Source of the DNA: Camellia lanceoleosa
Taxonomy: Eukaryota; Streptophyta; Magnoliopsida; Ericales; Theaceae
Assembly (NCBI GenBank): GCA_025200525.1
Contig: CM045763.1
Location: 154,758,246 to 154,822,245 of the forward strand
Reading direction: 5' to 3'
DNA length: 64,000 nucleotides
This document shows positions 23,064-34,949 of the stretch, piece after piece. The notes under the pieces are model-generated. The model did not search any database, was not told the DNA's origin, and saw only the letters and a program-made list of their open reading frames with translations. Position 1 is the stretch's first letter. Every line of letters starts with the position of its first letter. Position numbers and translations under genes: made by a program.

Positions 23064-23220
23064 CCTCTCTTAATAATAATAATTGTATCACCTGTTTTGT
23101 TTTTGGATCTTCAAGCGTCTTCTCTGCAACCCAAAAGGCTAAGCAAGAGGCTAAGGTTTTGAAAAAAATGAAAAGAAAAGTTTGATTTGGTTTGTGTAAA
23201 GAAGTGATGGATTGTCGTAG

Positions 23221-23227
23221 CTTTATA
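23221..23227 (-). promoter_or_regulatory. Candidate TATA box of MIR156
   Basis: TATAAAG on the minus strand (context CTCCTATAAAGCTACG), about 160 nt upstream of mature miR156. This predicts a start near 23190-23196 in a CA-rich context, as usual for plant pri-miRNAs. A second AT motif, CCATATATATTC near 23280, is an alternative. Confidence 0.5.
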
Positions 23228-23289
23228 GGAGACTTGGGAAAAGTGGGTTGTCATGTTTATGACGTGTATATGGAATAGAATATATATGG

Positions 23290-24084
23290 TTTAGGCACTT
23301 ACCAGTGACTCTATTGCTAGTCTAAAATGACTAGCCTTGAAAAGAAAAAGACACCTCTATACCCTATCTTCCACACGCAATTTCCTGCTTTAGAATTATT
23401 GAATAAATTACACTTAACTTTAGAATTGGAAAAATAAAATATCATTTATTTTATATTTTTGACATAATTATATTAACTACTTTTTAAAGTTTAAACTTAT
23501 ATAATATTTAAATTTTTATTCATCTATAATTCATTAGTCATATGAAAAAGGAAAATGATATTATCATATATTTTCTACTAAAATGTGTATATGTATATAT
23601 ATATTTTTTTATGTATTTCAATATGTATCCACTATTCATACTATTTGGTTTTGAATTTTCAAAAACAGGGTTTTGAGTTTTCAATTCATATTTTTGTATT
23701 TTTAATAATTGTTTAAAATATTTAATCATTTTCTTTAAAAAAAAATTATATCTACTCAATCTTAATTTACTTAAAAAGTAAAAAATTTGTACAAAAATCT
23801 TTTTAAAAAATTATTAAATACAATACAATACGAAAAATGTATTGAATTTTTATTTGTATTTTTTGTATTTGATGATTTGTTTTAAGTTTTTTATGCAAAT
23901 ATTATACTTTTTTAAGTGTATTTAGATTGGGTGTATCTAAAAAATTAAAACAATTGTTTAAAATATTTTAAAAATTCACTAAAAATAAAAAAATCACTTT
24001 TTGTAAAAAGTGAATTCAATTTTCTAGAACCAAGAGCATTAATCTTGATCACTTTAATCATACTAAAAGGGATTGGAGATGTCC
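23290..24084. other. AT-rich upstream region of MIR156
   Basis: Very AT-rich, with runs such as TATATATATATTTTTTTATG near 23592. It lies upstream of the minus-strand MIR156 and up to the broken end of a copia element. No coding signal. Confidence 0.5.
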
Positions 24085-27000
24085 AATTGCTTTAAAGACC
24101 AGTTAAAGCTAAACATAAAAGAATGCATATAGTGAGCTGTTTAGCAACAGAATTGAAAGTGTCCTGAAAATCAATGCCATGTTCTTGAAGAAATCCCTTA
24201 GCAACAAGGCGGGATTTATGTCGAGCCACAATACCATCAAAAATTTTCTTAAGTTTAAAAACCCACTTACACCCAATGGCTTGTTTAGCTGGTGGAAGAG
24301 GAACCAAGGACCAAGTGTGTTGCATTTGCAAGGCAGAATATTCATCTAACATGGCTTGAAACCAAATAGGAGAGGTAAGAGCTGATTTGTAAGAAAGAGG
24401 TTCAGTTGAGGAAGCAGGACAAGGACTAGAAGCAAGAAAACAAGAAGAAAAAGGAAGAGAAGAAGAAAGTTTAGACTTGGATCTAGTTTGCATACTATGA
24501 GTGCTAGAAGTAGAAGAGGGAGTAGGAAGAGGTAAATGAATAGGAATAGAATTAATAGGGATAAGAAATTTGGTGAAGGTGATTTTGAAGTAGTGGTGAT
24601 TCTTTGTGGCGGTCTAAGCCGCTGAACTATTGAGGCAATCGAGATAGTGAACAGTAGGGGACAGTTGAGTAGGCTGGGAATGTGAGAATGGAGTAGGCAG
24701 AGGCTGTGATGGCAGCAGAGGAGACTGTGAAAGAGGCATGGGATGCCGAGGCTGTAGAGGAACAAACTTAGGAGAAGAAGACCAAAAGAAGAAAGAGATT
24801 AGATGGAGTAGGTGTAGTAGATGTAGGAGATGTAGTATAAAAGGAAAAATTGTTTCATGGAAAACAACATGTCTAGAAATAAGAGTTTGACCAGTTTGCA
24901 AATTGAAGCACCTATAACCTTTAATGGATGGATGATAACCCAAAAATACACAAAGGCTAGATTTAGGTTGTAGCTTATGAGTGGAAGAAAATCAAAGCCA
25001 AGGATAGCAAAGCCAACCAAACACTTTAAGCAAAGAATAATCCGGGGAAGTGTGAAATAAAAGTTGAAAATGGGAAGCATGAGACAAGGAAGCACTAGGA
25101 AGCCTATTAATAAGAAAAGTGGCAGTGGCAATAGCAACAAACCAATGGAGAAGAGCAATGGCAGTTTCTATAATGTGCTTGTGTTTTCTCTCAACAACAC
25201 CATTTTGAAAGGGTGTATGAGGGCAAGATTGTTGATGCAAAATGCCATTTGTTTTGATAAAATGTTCCATTTGATGATTGATAAATTCTCCACCACCATC
25301 TGTCCTAAGGATTTTGAGAGGAAATCCAAATTGTTTTTCAACAAAAGATTTAAACTCCAAGAACTTAGAGTAAACTTCACTTTTATAACTCAAAGGATAA
25401 AGCCAAGTAAAGCGAGAGTAATCATCAACAAACTTATAAATGGAAGTAGAACCAACAGGTTGAAAGGGACCTCAAACATCACTATGAATAAGAGCTAATG
25501 GTTGATTTACATGAGAATTAGACAATTTGAAAGGCAACCGATGACTCTTAGACATAGAACAATCAACACAAGAAAATGAAGTTTTATTTGAACCTAAAGG
25601 TATATTCAAAAACTTATAAAGATGTTGAAACTTGGAAGCTGAAGGATGGCCGAGCCTTTGATGCCAAAGCATGAATGAATCTGGAGAAGTAGTGGTGCTA
25701 TGAAATGCTTGAGGTAAAGAATGCAAAGGAAAATGGTAAAGACCATGAGTATGGAAGCCTTTATGAAGTGTAGCTTTGGTATTGTTGTCCTAAATAGAAA
25801 AGGCAAAGTTATTAAAAGTAATAGAACAATTATTGTCTTTGGCTAATTGTTGAATGGAAAGAAGATTAGAAGAAAGAGAAGCAACATGCAACACTCTTTT
25901 GAGTTTGAAAGAATGATGTGGAGTAGGTAAAATACCTGAACCAGAATGATGAATAGGTAGAGAAGAGCCATCAGCCACAGTGACTTTCTCAGAACCAGTG
26001 TAAGGTTGATAGGTAGTCAGATTCCCAAGATCATTAGTAATATGATCTGTGGCAGCAGAGTCAAGATACCAAGGCTGAAGAGAACAATTCTGGGAAGCAA
26101 CTTCGGAGGTAGATGTAGTGTAAGCTTTAGAACCAGATAAAGCAGGAAGATGCTGTGGAGAAGACTGATTTGACTGCTAAAAATGAGGATCCATGCGATG
26201 CCATCACTCAAATACAGAGTGATTTGGCTTGCCACAAATCTGACAAACCGAACCAAAAGTAGATCGAATTTGATTGTGATTTTTGGATTGATACCTTCCT
26301 CTAAAAGAAGAAGAATATCTACCACGGACAGACCTATTCCTTTGTAATTACCTCGAGAATCTCCTCTTTAGTTAGATCCGCTATGATGATATGTAGAAAA
26401 ACCTTTTGAAGAAGAAGCATTATCTTTCATAATAGCATAGGCGAGAAAGCTGAAGAAGATTTTTTTTCTTCAACATATAAAGCTTCAAAATACTGAAAGA
26501 AGATAATTCATCCATAGTAATCCCTTGAGCGAGCTCTAATAGTAGTTTTAAAAGCATCGTATTCACTTGGCAATCCATTCAATGTGATGAGAACTATGTC
26601 TTCATCATCAACCGAAGTTGGGGCAAGATGTAATTGATCAGCCAATTCTTTGATATGACTCAAGTAGAGTTCCATAGACTCAGTTTTCTTAGATATTGAA
26701 TTAGGTTTATTCTTCAATTGGTGGATATGAGATCTAGAAAGAGAGGTAAGCCGCTTATTGAGAGTTAGGCATCCCTCAGAGCTAGTTTTGAGATGAAGAA
26801 CAGAAATGAAAATCGATGGTGAGAGAGTAGCAGTGACACAGCTGAGAAGATGATTATCAATCATCTTCCATTTAGAAAATTCAAGATTATGTATCTCTTT
26901 TCCAGTTAAATCAAGAAAAAAGGAGAAGGATATGAAGACGATCCATCAAGAATATCAAGAAGATCGGTTGCTCGAGTATATTACAGAATTGTGTTTTCCA

Positions 27001-27156
27001 GTTATGAAATTTGTTGAGTCAAGCTTTATATTGACAAAAGAAGAGAGATTAGAAATGAAGAGCCCAAGATTTCTTTGGAAGAGTAGGTGGTGCCATTGAA
27101 GACGCCATGGATGACATCTTTGAAGCTCGCTAGAGCAGGCACTGCTCTGATACCAT
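24085..27156 (-). pseudogene. gag-pol: Ty1/copia gag-pol, broken, truncated inside RT
   Basis: Minus-strand copia polyprotein remnant in the canonical order. Gag lies at about 26180-26990 (MIDNHLLSCVTATLSP; TLNGLPSEYDAFKTTIRA), with a zinc knuckle near 26215-26260 (CQICGKPNHSVFEWWH, last Cys lost). Protease is near 25790-26080 (LDSAATDHIT). GAG-pre-integrase is at 25472-25740 (WHQRLGHPSASKFQHL). Integrase is at about 24960-25500: HSDV, then a TGG-to-TGA stop, VDDYSRF, LRTDGGGEF and NGVVERKHKHI supply the D,D,E residues. RT is at 24085-24500 (WVFKLKKIFDGIVARHKSRL). The coding region stops after about 100 residues of RT; the RT palm, RNase H and the 3' LTR are missing. Several stops and frameshifts. 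Confidence 0.9.
27143..27156 (-). other. Primer-binding site of the truncated copia element
   Basis: The minus strand reads TGGTATCAGAGCAG, complementary to the 3' part of initiator tRNA-Met, the usual copia primer. It abuts the LTR end (..AAATTCATCA), fixing orientation and LTR boundary. Confidence 0.92.
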
Positions 27157-29858
27157 GATGAATTTCAGTGAACGAAATGAATTTTTTATATTATTCTTCA
27201 ATCATATCTTGACAATAACAGACTACATTGATATTTATATACATTCATAAGCCTTTCTACGAAATTTGAGGAGTGGCACAATTGAGACTTTTGCCCAGCG
27301 GACCCGATTTTTGAATGACTTTTTTGATTGACTTGTAATTTTGAGCTCGGCCTCCAGTCACCTTTTAGGCGGCGACTATTCGGCGGTTAAGTCAGCCTGC
27401 AAGGTTAGGCTTTGCGAATTTCGGCTGAGTCCTCGGTCTGACATGTGAACTCATTTTTGATTTTGGGTTCGATTATTTGAGATGTTGACTGAAATTAATG
27501 TACCTTTGGGTGAGATATTGAGGTGATTCTAGTAAGATTGGACCAAAAATTGGAATTTGAATTTCTTTTTTACGATAACCATCACTCTTTGCCCTTTTCT
27601 TTTCCACACTTTGAATCCACATGTGAGGTTTGAACCATTGGAAAGCTTGTCTCAGGGGCTTCGAATTTGACACAAGAATGACCTAAAGCGAATTAGAGGA
27701 TGCTTGAGAGGGGTAGTTTAGGGATACGTCTTTGGCGAGTCGCTCGAGATTCCATTCTCGCTCGAGCGGGAATCTTTGGCAGAGTTTTCTCACCAGATTT
27801 TGGATCTTTTTCCTTCTTCTTTTCCCTCTCCTTTTCCCCTAGGACCCAAAGCCCTAGGCACATGATCCCAAATCCTCACCCTTTTTCTTCCTCACCATTT
27901 CTCTTTGTTTGAAGGATCTCTTTTTCTCGCGGTTTGAAGAAGGGATTTCCTGGAATTGGAAGTATGGAGGAATAGCACCTAGGCTTTGGTAGAATGAATT
28001 TTGGTAATTCGATGATTTAGAGTGATGGTTAGAGTCCTAAGTCATGTAATGGAAAAAATTAGGCAATGGAAGAATAACCATAATAAGTTTGAATTTGTTA
28101 AGAATTTTAATGTTTTCTTGAAACCTAGGTTTGATGTTGTGTTTTTTGATGATATGGCCAAATTAGGTAGAATTGAGAAATTAGTTGAAATTATTTTATA
28201 GTTGTTTAAGTATTTGGTGACACTTGAAAATTATGTTTAAATTTGTTAAATTTAAGCGAATGAACTTTGTGTTAGAAATTAAATTTTAAAATTAATGGAA
28301 AGGGAATTATTATATAATTTATTAAAGATAAATGGATGATGAACTAAGGTGTGAAATTATGTTCAGAGATTCAAGTTTAATTTGATTCATGTTGAAAATG
28401 AAAATGAGATGTAGATGGAATAAATAAATTAAAACTAAAGCGGAAGCGGAATAATGATATGTGACCCGATAAACTAGTTATAGTTAATCCAATAGGTCAA
28501 TTCGGACCAAGCATCTATCATCTGTGAGTAATAATCTGAGGATGTGTCATTTTTATATCATTGATATATATATAATAATATGCTACATTCATTATGAGTG
28601 CTATCACGAACGTTACACACAATAATGTTGATGATTGAAAATCGATTAGGGAATTGAAAAGATTGGCAAAATCCGGTATGACTTTGAATACTTTGTTAAT
28701 GACTTAACGATGTAATTCTTTATTACCATATCGTTCTAAATACTAAAATGGACCCGTATTGGCCTTTAAACCAAGTATCGCCTGGCAAGGATGATTAGTG
28801 TGTCACTGTAGTGCGGCGATATTAAATGACTTTGGGCTTATTACTGATGACACGGATATTCTGTTTAACTTATTGTATACATCTATCCGTTTTCTATTTT
28901 AAGCAATCATAATATAATTAGGTTTTAAAACTTATTTTCTGCTAGTTTTCTACCTACATGACTTTTATGCGTTGTTATCTTTCTGGTAGATGGCAGATTA
29001 CATTGTTATGGGTTCTGATGGGAGCTGGGCTATTTTTAAATTTTAGGATTTATTCTGTTATTTGATTATATTTGATATTTGGATCCTCTGTACATACTTA
29101 CATTACTTTGGCGAAAACCGGCGGGATGATTGTTAGCTATATTTCATTCTGCAAATTAAACATATACTATGCTTCTATATACTTTATTGTTTAAGTGAAA
29201 CATTACATGATTTACGATTTATTATTCAGAGCTTGACTATTCATATTTTCATTATGTTTACACATTCTGTTTCAGCAAGAGGTCAACCTTAACTTCAGCT
29301 TGTGTTACGGTTTTGCAGTTATTGAAAGCCTTGAGTCATTGGAGATATTGACGTTTTAAGTTTTGGAGAGTTGTTAAGCTTTTTTTTAATTTGTACTATA
29401 AAATGAAATGAAGTGAATGTAAAATGAAAAAAGTGAATGTATGATTACATCGATATCAACTATCTTCCTTATTTATGCATTATGTTAATTATATGATCTT
29501 TACTGTAGTAATTAGTAGTGGGTATTCAGTGGGTTATATTATATTTATATTATTATATGTTTATTTTATTTATCTAATGTCGGGCCCCCGTTGATATGTA
29601 TATATGGGTTTTTTTTGTCTCCCATTTTGAATGGGTCATGTAAACTTTTGAGCGGGTTTGGGGCGTGACAATAACCATCTAATCTAACTCTAGTTCCAAC
29701 TAATTCTAAACTCAACATACTCTAACTACAGTTAGTTACAACCACTAACTATCTGATTATTATTACATTAAAGCTGGATGGTGGCACTGCTTGTAGTGGA
29801 TTGGTTTTGCTGCGGCTTGCTCTGCTCTGTTTGCTCTAATTGGTGTGATATCCTATCA
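27157..29858 (-). repeat. 5' LTR of the truncated copia element, split by an insertion
   Basis: On the minus strand the LTR runs from TGATAGGATATCACACC (ends 29858) to AAATTCATCA (27157). Its two parts, 29671-29858 and 27157-27273, total about 305 bp. A TATA-like TATATAAATATC lies near 27230-27242. The middle is foreign (27274-29670). Confidence 0.75.
27274..29670 (-). mobile_element. LTR of the 2-kb family (about 2.4 kb), solo or recombinant
   Basis: On the minus strand it begins TGTCACGCCCCAAACCC (29670) and ends CAATTGTGCCA (27274). It contains the family's CTCGAGCG sequence (27740-27772, TCGCTCGAG and CGCTCGAGCG). No gag or pol. The flanks AGGAG and ATAAC do not match, so either one end is misplaced or the copy arose by recombination between elements. 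Confidence 0.65.
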
Positions 29859-29889
29859 AGTGTAAGATACCTATTTTCGGTTTTGGAAT

Positions 29890-30423
29890 TTTGGGTGTTG
29901 ATTTCTAACCTCAGAACCAAACAAGAAACTTAGTTAGAGAGACGCGGCAGAATAGATTAGTCCAAGCACCTACCAACAAGAAGACAAGAATACCATGGTG
30001 GTTTGTCCACCCAAAGGCACTCCGACGATCAAGTCACTCAACTTATCTCTCAAATATATCAAACAAGTACTCAATTGCATAAGTAAAAGCAAACCTTAGA
30101 CCCATAGGGTACCTTACTTTTATAATAGCAGTGCCCTCGTCCCCTAGAAGTCTCATTTCATAGGACTCAAACACAATACTTATCTCGGACTCTTAGTTAG
30201 ATATGAATAAGCTCCTCAAAAGCCTCATCCTTATCCGAACTAAGCGCATCACTTATCTAGGACTCATGTCCCCTATCCAAATATCTCAGATTCTGCTATT
30301 TTTGCACAAGATCTTAGCAATACCACAAACATATCGACAATCTGGCTCGTCCACATGGTACCTCGGCCAACACCTCGACCATATCTCGACCACATGGCAC
30401 GACCCTAAAAATACATCCCCACA
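29890..30423 (-). repeat. 3' LTR of the Tat element (534 bp)
   Basis: On the minus strand it begins TGTGGGGATGTATTTTTAGG and ends AAATCAACACCCAAA (terminal CA mutated). It is collinear with 45804-46339. The preceding minus-strand tract AACCTTAGGGGCAGT (30424-30438) is the probable polypurine tract. Confidence 0.9.
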
Positions 30424-31169
30424 ACTGCCCCTAAGGTTCTATTACCTCGGCAACCTAAGGTTCTAAGGTAATGGAACCTGTATCGTCTAATCTTCCAACA
30501 TGTCGGCTAAATTACATGTTAGAGATGTTCCTCTGATCGAGATCATGACTCATCGGCATTAAAAAATAGGCACTCAAATGTCCACTCATCAAGATCAAGA
30601 ACCAAGAATCAAGAACCAAGATGTTCTTTATCAAATATCAACATCTTAACTGAGATCACACTACTAGCCGATGTCATGACGCACTAGTTCAAGAATACTA
30701 AGAATCCTAACTGCACATAAGCTATCACGTAGAACTACACCAACTATTTCAACCACATGTCATCACCCAACTAGTCCTTACTCGTCATGCGTTAGATACG
30801 TCGTTTCATCTCTAACCCATATGCTTTGGCGTCATCATGAGCATGTCTACCTAAGCGATTAAATTAAGATTTTCTCGTACTTTCATCTTTTAAACAAAAC
30901 TTCTCCTTCTCTCCATCTCTTCATTTTTCCTTTACCAATTTCTCTCCTTCTTAGAGCTTCTCTCTCTAGGCCCCCATTGACCTTGAAGCTTTTTGCATTG
31001 CCCTTGTTCATTACCTCCAACGAGCACTCAACTAACTTGTACATTTAAGAGCATTGTCGACTTTATAAGCATAATTGAGACGTTCATTTCTACAACTTTT
31101 ATCTATAAGTCCTTAATTTATTGCCTTTTTCATTTCAGTTCTTTCACATGTCTTCATGTTCATGAGCAT
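30424..31169 (+). promoter_or_regulatory. Probable promoter and 5' leader of the antisense gene
   Basis: Non-coding on both strands. Toward the right it becomes pyrimidine-rich on the + strand (CTTCTCCTTCTCTCCATCTC near 30900, CTTCTTAGAGCTTCTCTC near 30948), as in plant transcription-start regions, and TTTTTCATTTCAG near 31127 looks like an acceptor site. Its position upstream of the + strand gene makes it the likely promoter; this is inference. Confidence 0.4.
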
Positions 31170-34100
31170 TGTCACGACCCAACCCTAGGGACTTCGAGTT
31201 GGAATCACAACTTACTAATTAATTTTAATCTTAACAAATTAAATGGCGCAAGTGCAGGTAGAATGGAAGTAAGAAAATAATTAAACAAAAAATTTACTTT
31301 GTCAATGATTGAAAATACATCCATGGGGCTTTTATTATTTTATTATGCGGTGACAAAAAAATTTAAAAAATTAAAAATTTAAAAATTTTTAAAAAAAAGA
31401 AAGAAAAAGAAAAGAAAAACAAAGCGTAATAGGTTGGCATCAAATTCTGTGTTGGTCCCACTACGAAGTTACAATCTATCCTTACATTTCATCACCTAAA
31501 AGAGGGCAACAGCTATAAGCACACAATAGCGTAAAAGATATTATACCAAGAGCATAGGGGACACAAAATAACCATGGATAGTTATTTAAGCTAAAACAAG
31601 AACATAATTTAATTTGAATAAATAAATTATTAAAAATGGTAGAAACTGAAATACAGAAATTATGTAAATAAATAACCATAACATGATGCAACAAAAACAT
31701 AATAGAGGTCCTTTGGGTGATAGTGAGCAGAGGTCAATGGATGCATGACAAAGAGGGCCACAAGGTGACCAATCGAGGCAAATGGTTTATTTAAGTCTCC
31801 CAAGGCATGGAACTCCTATAGTGGTACTTACAAAAATAATTGTTTACAAAATCATTGTCAAATAATTTCTAAAATTTAAACAAACATATCCATGGATTTC
31901 AATTTAAGCAAATAGAGTTCAGAAAATAATCAACGTAATCGAAATATTAATATAATTTATAAAATACAAATTGCGTAAAATAAGTTATGGTAACTCAAAA
32001 CATGCGTAAAATATATTGTGGTGACGCAAGGTATAATATAACTCACCTAAATATTGATTCTTACTATTTCTTTCCTATTTCCGTTGGTTTTTCGGCCCTT
32101 CCCTTGCTCTCTCTTTTCTATTAATTACCTTTTCTTTTCGTTAGTTTCACTAGCCTCATAGGACCCCCTTATTTGCCCGACCCCCACCCGCCCCTAGTAG
32201 GATGGTGCCATGATGTGATAATTGAGACTACCAAAGGCCACTTAGGAGATCACACACACAAATCGAGTAAAACATATGGGGCTTACAAATGCGGAAACAA
32301 TAAATAAAAACCAAGTAGTCCATAAGAGCAGTGCTTACGTTAAATGGAATGACATACATCTCAAAATAGCTTAAATACAACAAAATGGAGCACAAAAATT
32401 ACATCTTGACTAAAAGGCTTCTCGGCCATCAATTACAAAATACAAGGAAATAACAAAGAAGCATAATCTTCAAGATGTTGCAAAACATGAACCCAAAACA
32501 CATCGGCAAGAACACCTAGGCGTTACCGCCGCCCTGCTCATCACCTACATATATATAGAGAGGGTGAGCTTGGATACTCAGTGAATGGCATAATTAATAA
32601 AGGGTTTACATGAATGATATCCGAGGTCTTTTAACAAAACAATACATGAGATAAATCAGGCTCATCCATCAAATCTTTCAAAGCTTCAAGAGATGCTTAC
32701 TAACATCAATATAATACAAGAGATGACATCTCGGACAAACAAGCCCACGCGGTAAAACCGTCAGTGGCAAGGCAAGACAAGACAAGAGAGATCTCTAAAC
32801 GAGGGTGTCGTTGCATTATAGTCCCCGGACACTAAGGACTTGTGCTACGAATGCTTATAGTCCCCTAGCACGTACGGACTTCCAAACTTTGTTACTCTGA
32901 ATGCTTATAGTCCCCCTAACGCGTCACGGACTTCAAGAATGTCATCAAAACAAGATATAATTCTTATTGCAAGTAGGAATAATCATTCATGCTTGTAAAT
33001 AATTTCCAAACAAGACAAAACAAGGCTTTATCAAAGCTTTATAACATATCTTTATTAAAATACCACTCACTTATTCCTTCAAACGTGGGTCAAAGGCAAG
33101 TCCAAGTCCTACAAACACATGGCAAGAATATGTTGGATGTACTCTCAAACAAACTTTATATGAATGCAAGGATCATAACTTGTTATTGCAAAAATCGAGA
33201 TTTCATGCTATGAGTTGAAATCATGAACACAGGTGCCCATACTAGAAGATCTTTGGGAAAACAAACACAAAAGCATGTAACTTGTTGCAAACTTTCGGAT
33301 TAAACAAGGCTTTTCCTCAAGAACACAAGAATACCAACTTTCTCTCTCTAAAACCAACCTTTAAATCAATGTATGGCATTCAAAACATACTCAATCATGC
33401 AATGCAACTAGATGATCGATAAGAACAACAAGAGTTAATCAAGATTCTAACCTCAATACTCGAATCCAACGGTTTGAACTCTAAGGATCAAGCTTGCTAC
33501 CCACTTTCTCACTCTAAAATTCTTCCTTCTCCTTCTAGAGCCTCTCTCTCTACTCCAAAGCAAGAATGTAACAAATGGTGGGTTTCTTTCTCTCTGCCGG
33601 CTGATTTAACACTCAGCTCGGACACGTGGCAACGGTTGGTTGGCTCTCCTCAAAAAGGTGATAGATTGACAAGACAAGTCTATGACAAAGTGTGTTCAAC
33701 AAGCTAGGCGGCAAGGGACTCCGGCAAGTAATGACACCGGCTAGCAATGAGACTTCGGCAACAAAGGGACAATGACTTGACTGGGGGCAGAACTTGACAA
33801 GTCAAAGAACAATGATCTCGACTAGGAAGAACAACACTTGACTAAGTGCCACACCTTGGCCTAGATGTGCCACACCTCGGTCTATGTCATGCAGCTCGAG
33901 ACAAGATCACTTGACACAAGGTTAACATCTCGGCCCAAATAATACACATCTCGGCCTTAGCGTCGCACCTCGGCCGGATGATAATCATCTCGGCCAATAT
34001 GTCGACAAAGGTGGAGGTCAACAAAGAAATCCTAAGGTGGTCCTAAGTGTAAGAGTATCAAAAGGGTGACCTAGGCTCAAGATGACCTCATTTGAAACAC

Positions 34101-34573
34101 ACACACGAGAAATGACAAGGCATCTGAGCAATATCCAAATAAGACAAGACTAAATTTGCTAATGGAACACAACAAGTCAGGATCACATATAAATGTATGC
34201 AAGTATGACAAGAGTAAGGTGAGGTCACTCTGTTATATACAGGCGATGGTGGTGAATCATCCTCTTATTTACTACTCTAAATTGGTGATTCGTCCTCTTA
34301 TTCACTAGGCTTCACAGGTGGCTTACTTCTCAATCTTCCAGCTAACTTGCATACTTTGCTTATAGTTTTACATGCCCCCCAACTAATATATTAATCGCAC
34401 TTTTAATAAACCAATGCTAAATTAGATTACACCTTAGCACGTACAACTACACCATTATTTATATTTTATATATTTATTTTATTATTGTTATTCTTAGTTA
34501 GTATTTTTATTTTTATTTATTTATTTATACTTCGGTATTAATATGGTGTTAATTAAACATTTGGGGAATCATA
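31170..34573 (+). mobile_element. Solo LTR-like insertion, TGTCACGACCC type, with a nested copy
   Basis: Starts TGTCACGACCCAACCC after AGCAT (31165-31169). A second AGCAT (34574-34578) follows GGGGAATCATA, which looks like a GTGACA-type end with CA changed to TA. The Tat-element sequence is continuous across the two AGCAT copies in style and strand. Without the nested element at 32211-34369 it is about 1.2 kb. No coding domain. Confidence 0.6.
32211..34369 (+). mobile_element. Nested LTR of the 2-kb type
   Basis: Starts TGATGTGATAATTGAG and ends ATAGTTTTACA. The flanks TGCCA (32206-32210) and TGCCC (34370-34374) form a TSD with one mismatch. It carries GTGAGCTTGGATACTCAGTG near 32564, a block shared in position with the other 2-kb LTRs, and repeated TATAGTCCCC(T/G)(A/G) motifs near 32817-32920. 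Boundaries are tentative. Confidence 0.55.
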
Positions 34574-34949
34574 AGCATGCTTCCATGATTCTTATGTCTG
34601 TATAAGCCCCTTGTACCTTTCTTTACTCTTGTACACTGGCACTGGATTACCACAAATCTCCATCCACATCCCTTGTATTTCTCGTACTTATGTATCCGTT
34701 CATGCCATGAATGTGTTCTTGCTCTCTTCATCTTCTGAATTCTATGTTACCTCTGCCTCTGTTTCAAACTTTGAATTTGTTTTCTCCGTTTCTTTTTTCT
34801 GTTTCCACATTCTTCCACCCGATTTTTGACTATTTTGATTGTTCTTGCATAGATTTAGGTTTGGGATTTGTTAGATTAATATACACTTTAGGGAAATTAA
34901 AACAGATTGTGTCCCAAAATCTACATTAGGCTTCCAGAATCCCTAACTC

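Larger units (their letters stand above)
22870..23195 (-). ncRNA. MIR156: MIR156 primary transcript, with duplicated 3' arm
   Basis: Minus-strand microRNA gene. The 5' arm carries the exact miR156 sequence at 23044-23063. It can fold with a proximal 3' arm at 22981-23006: GGTGACAG pairs fully with CTGTCGCC at the base and AGAGTGAGCACACA fully with TGTGTGCTCACTCT, leaving a small internal loop (AAG against TGAC). The terminal loop contains TGCTTGAA, as in other plant MIR156 hairpins. A second 3' arm at 22916-22939 pairs with the same 5' arm over about 24 bp with one bulge and one G-U. miR156 represses SPL transcription factor mRNAs and controls the juvenile-to-adult transition (established for the family). 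The transcript start is inferred from a TATA box; the 3' end is arbitrary. Confidence 0.9.

Noticed and set aside
25064..25498. 144-codon + strand frame
   Set aside because: Shadow of the minus-strand copia integrase; the opposite strand carries the D, D, E motifs.
34549..34929. Small frames on both strands near 34.6-34.9 kb
   Set aside because: No domain; they lie in the leader region of the Tat antisense gene.
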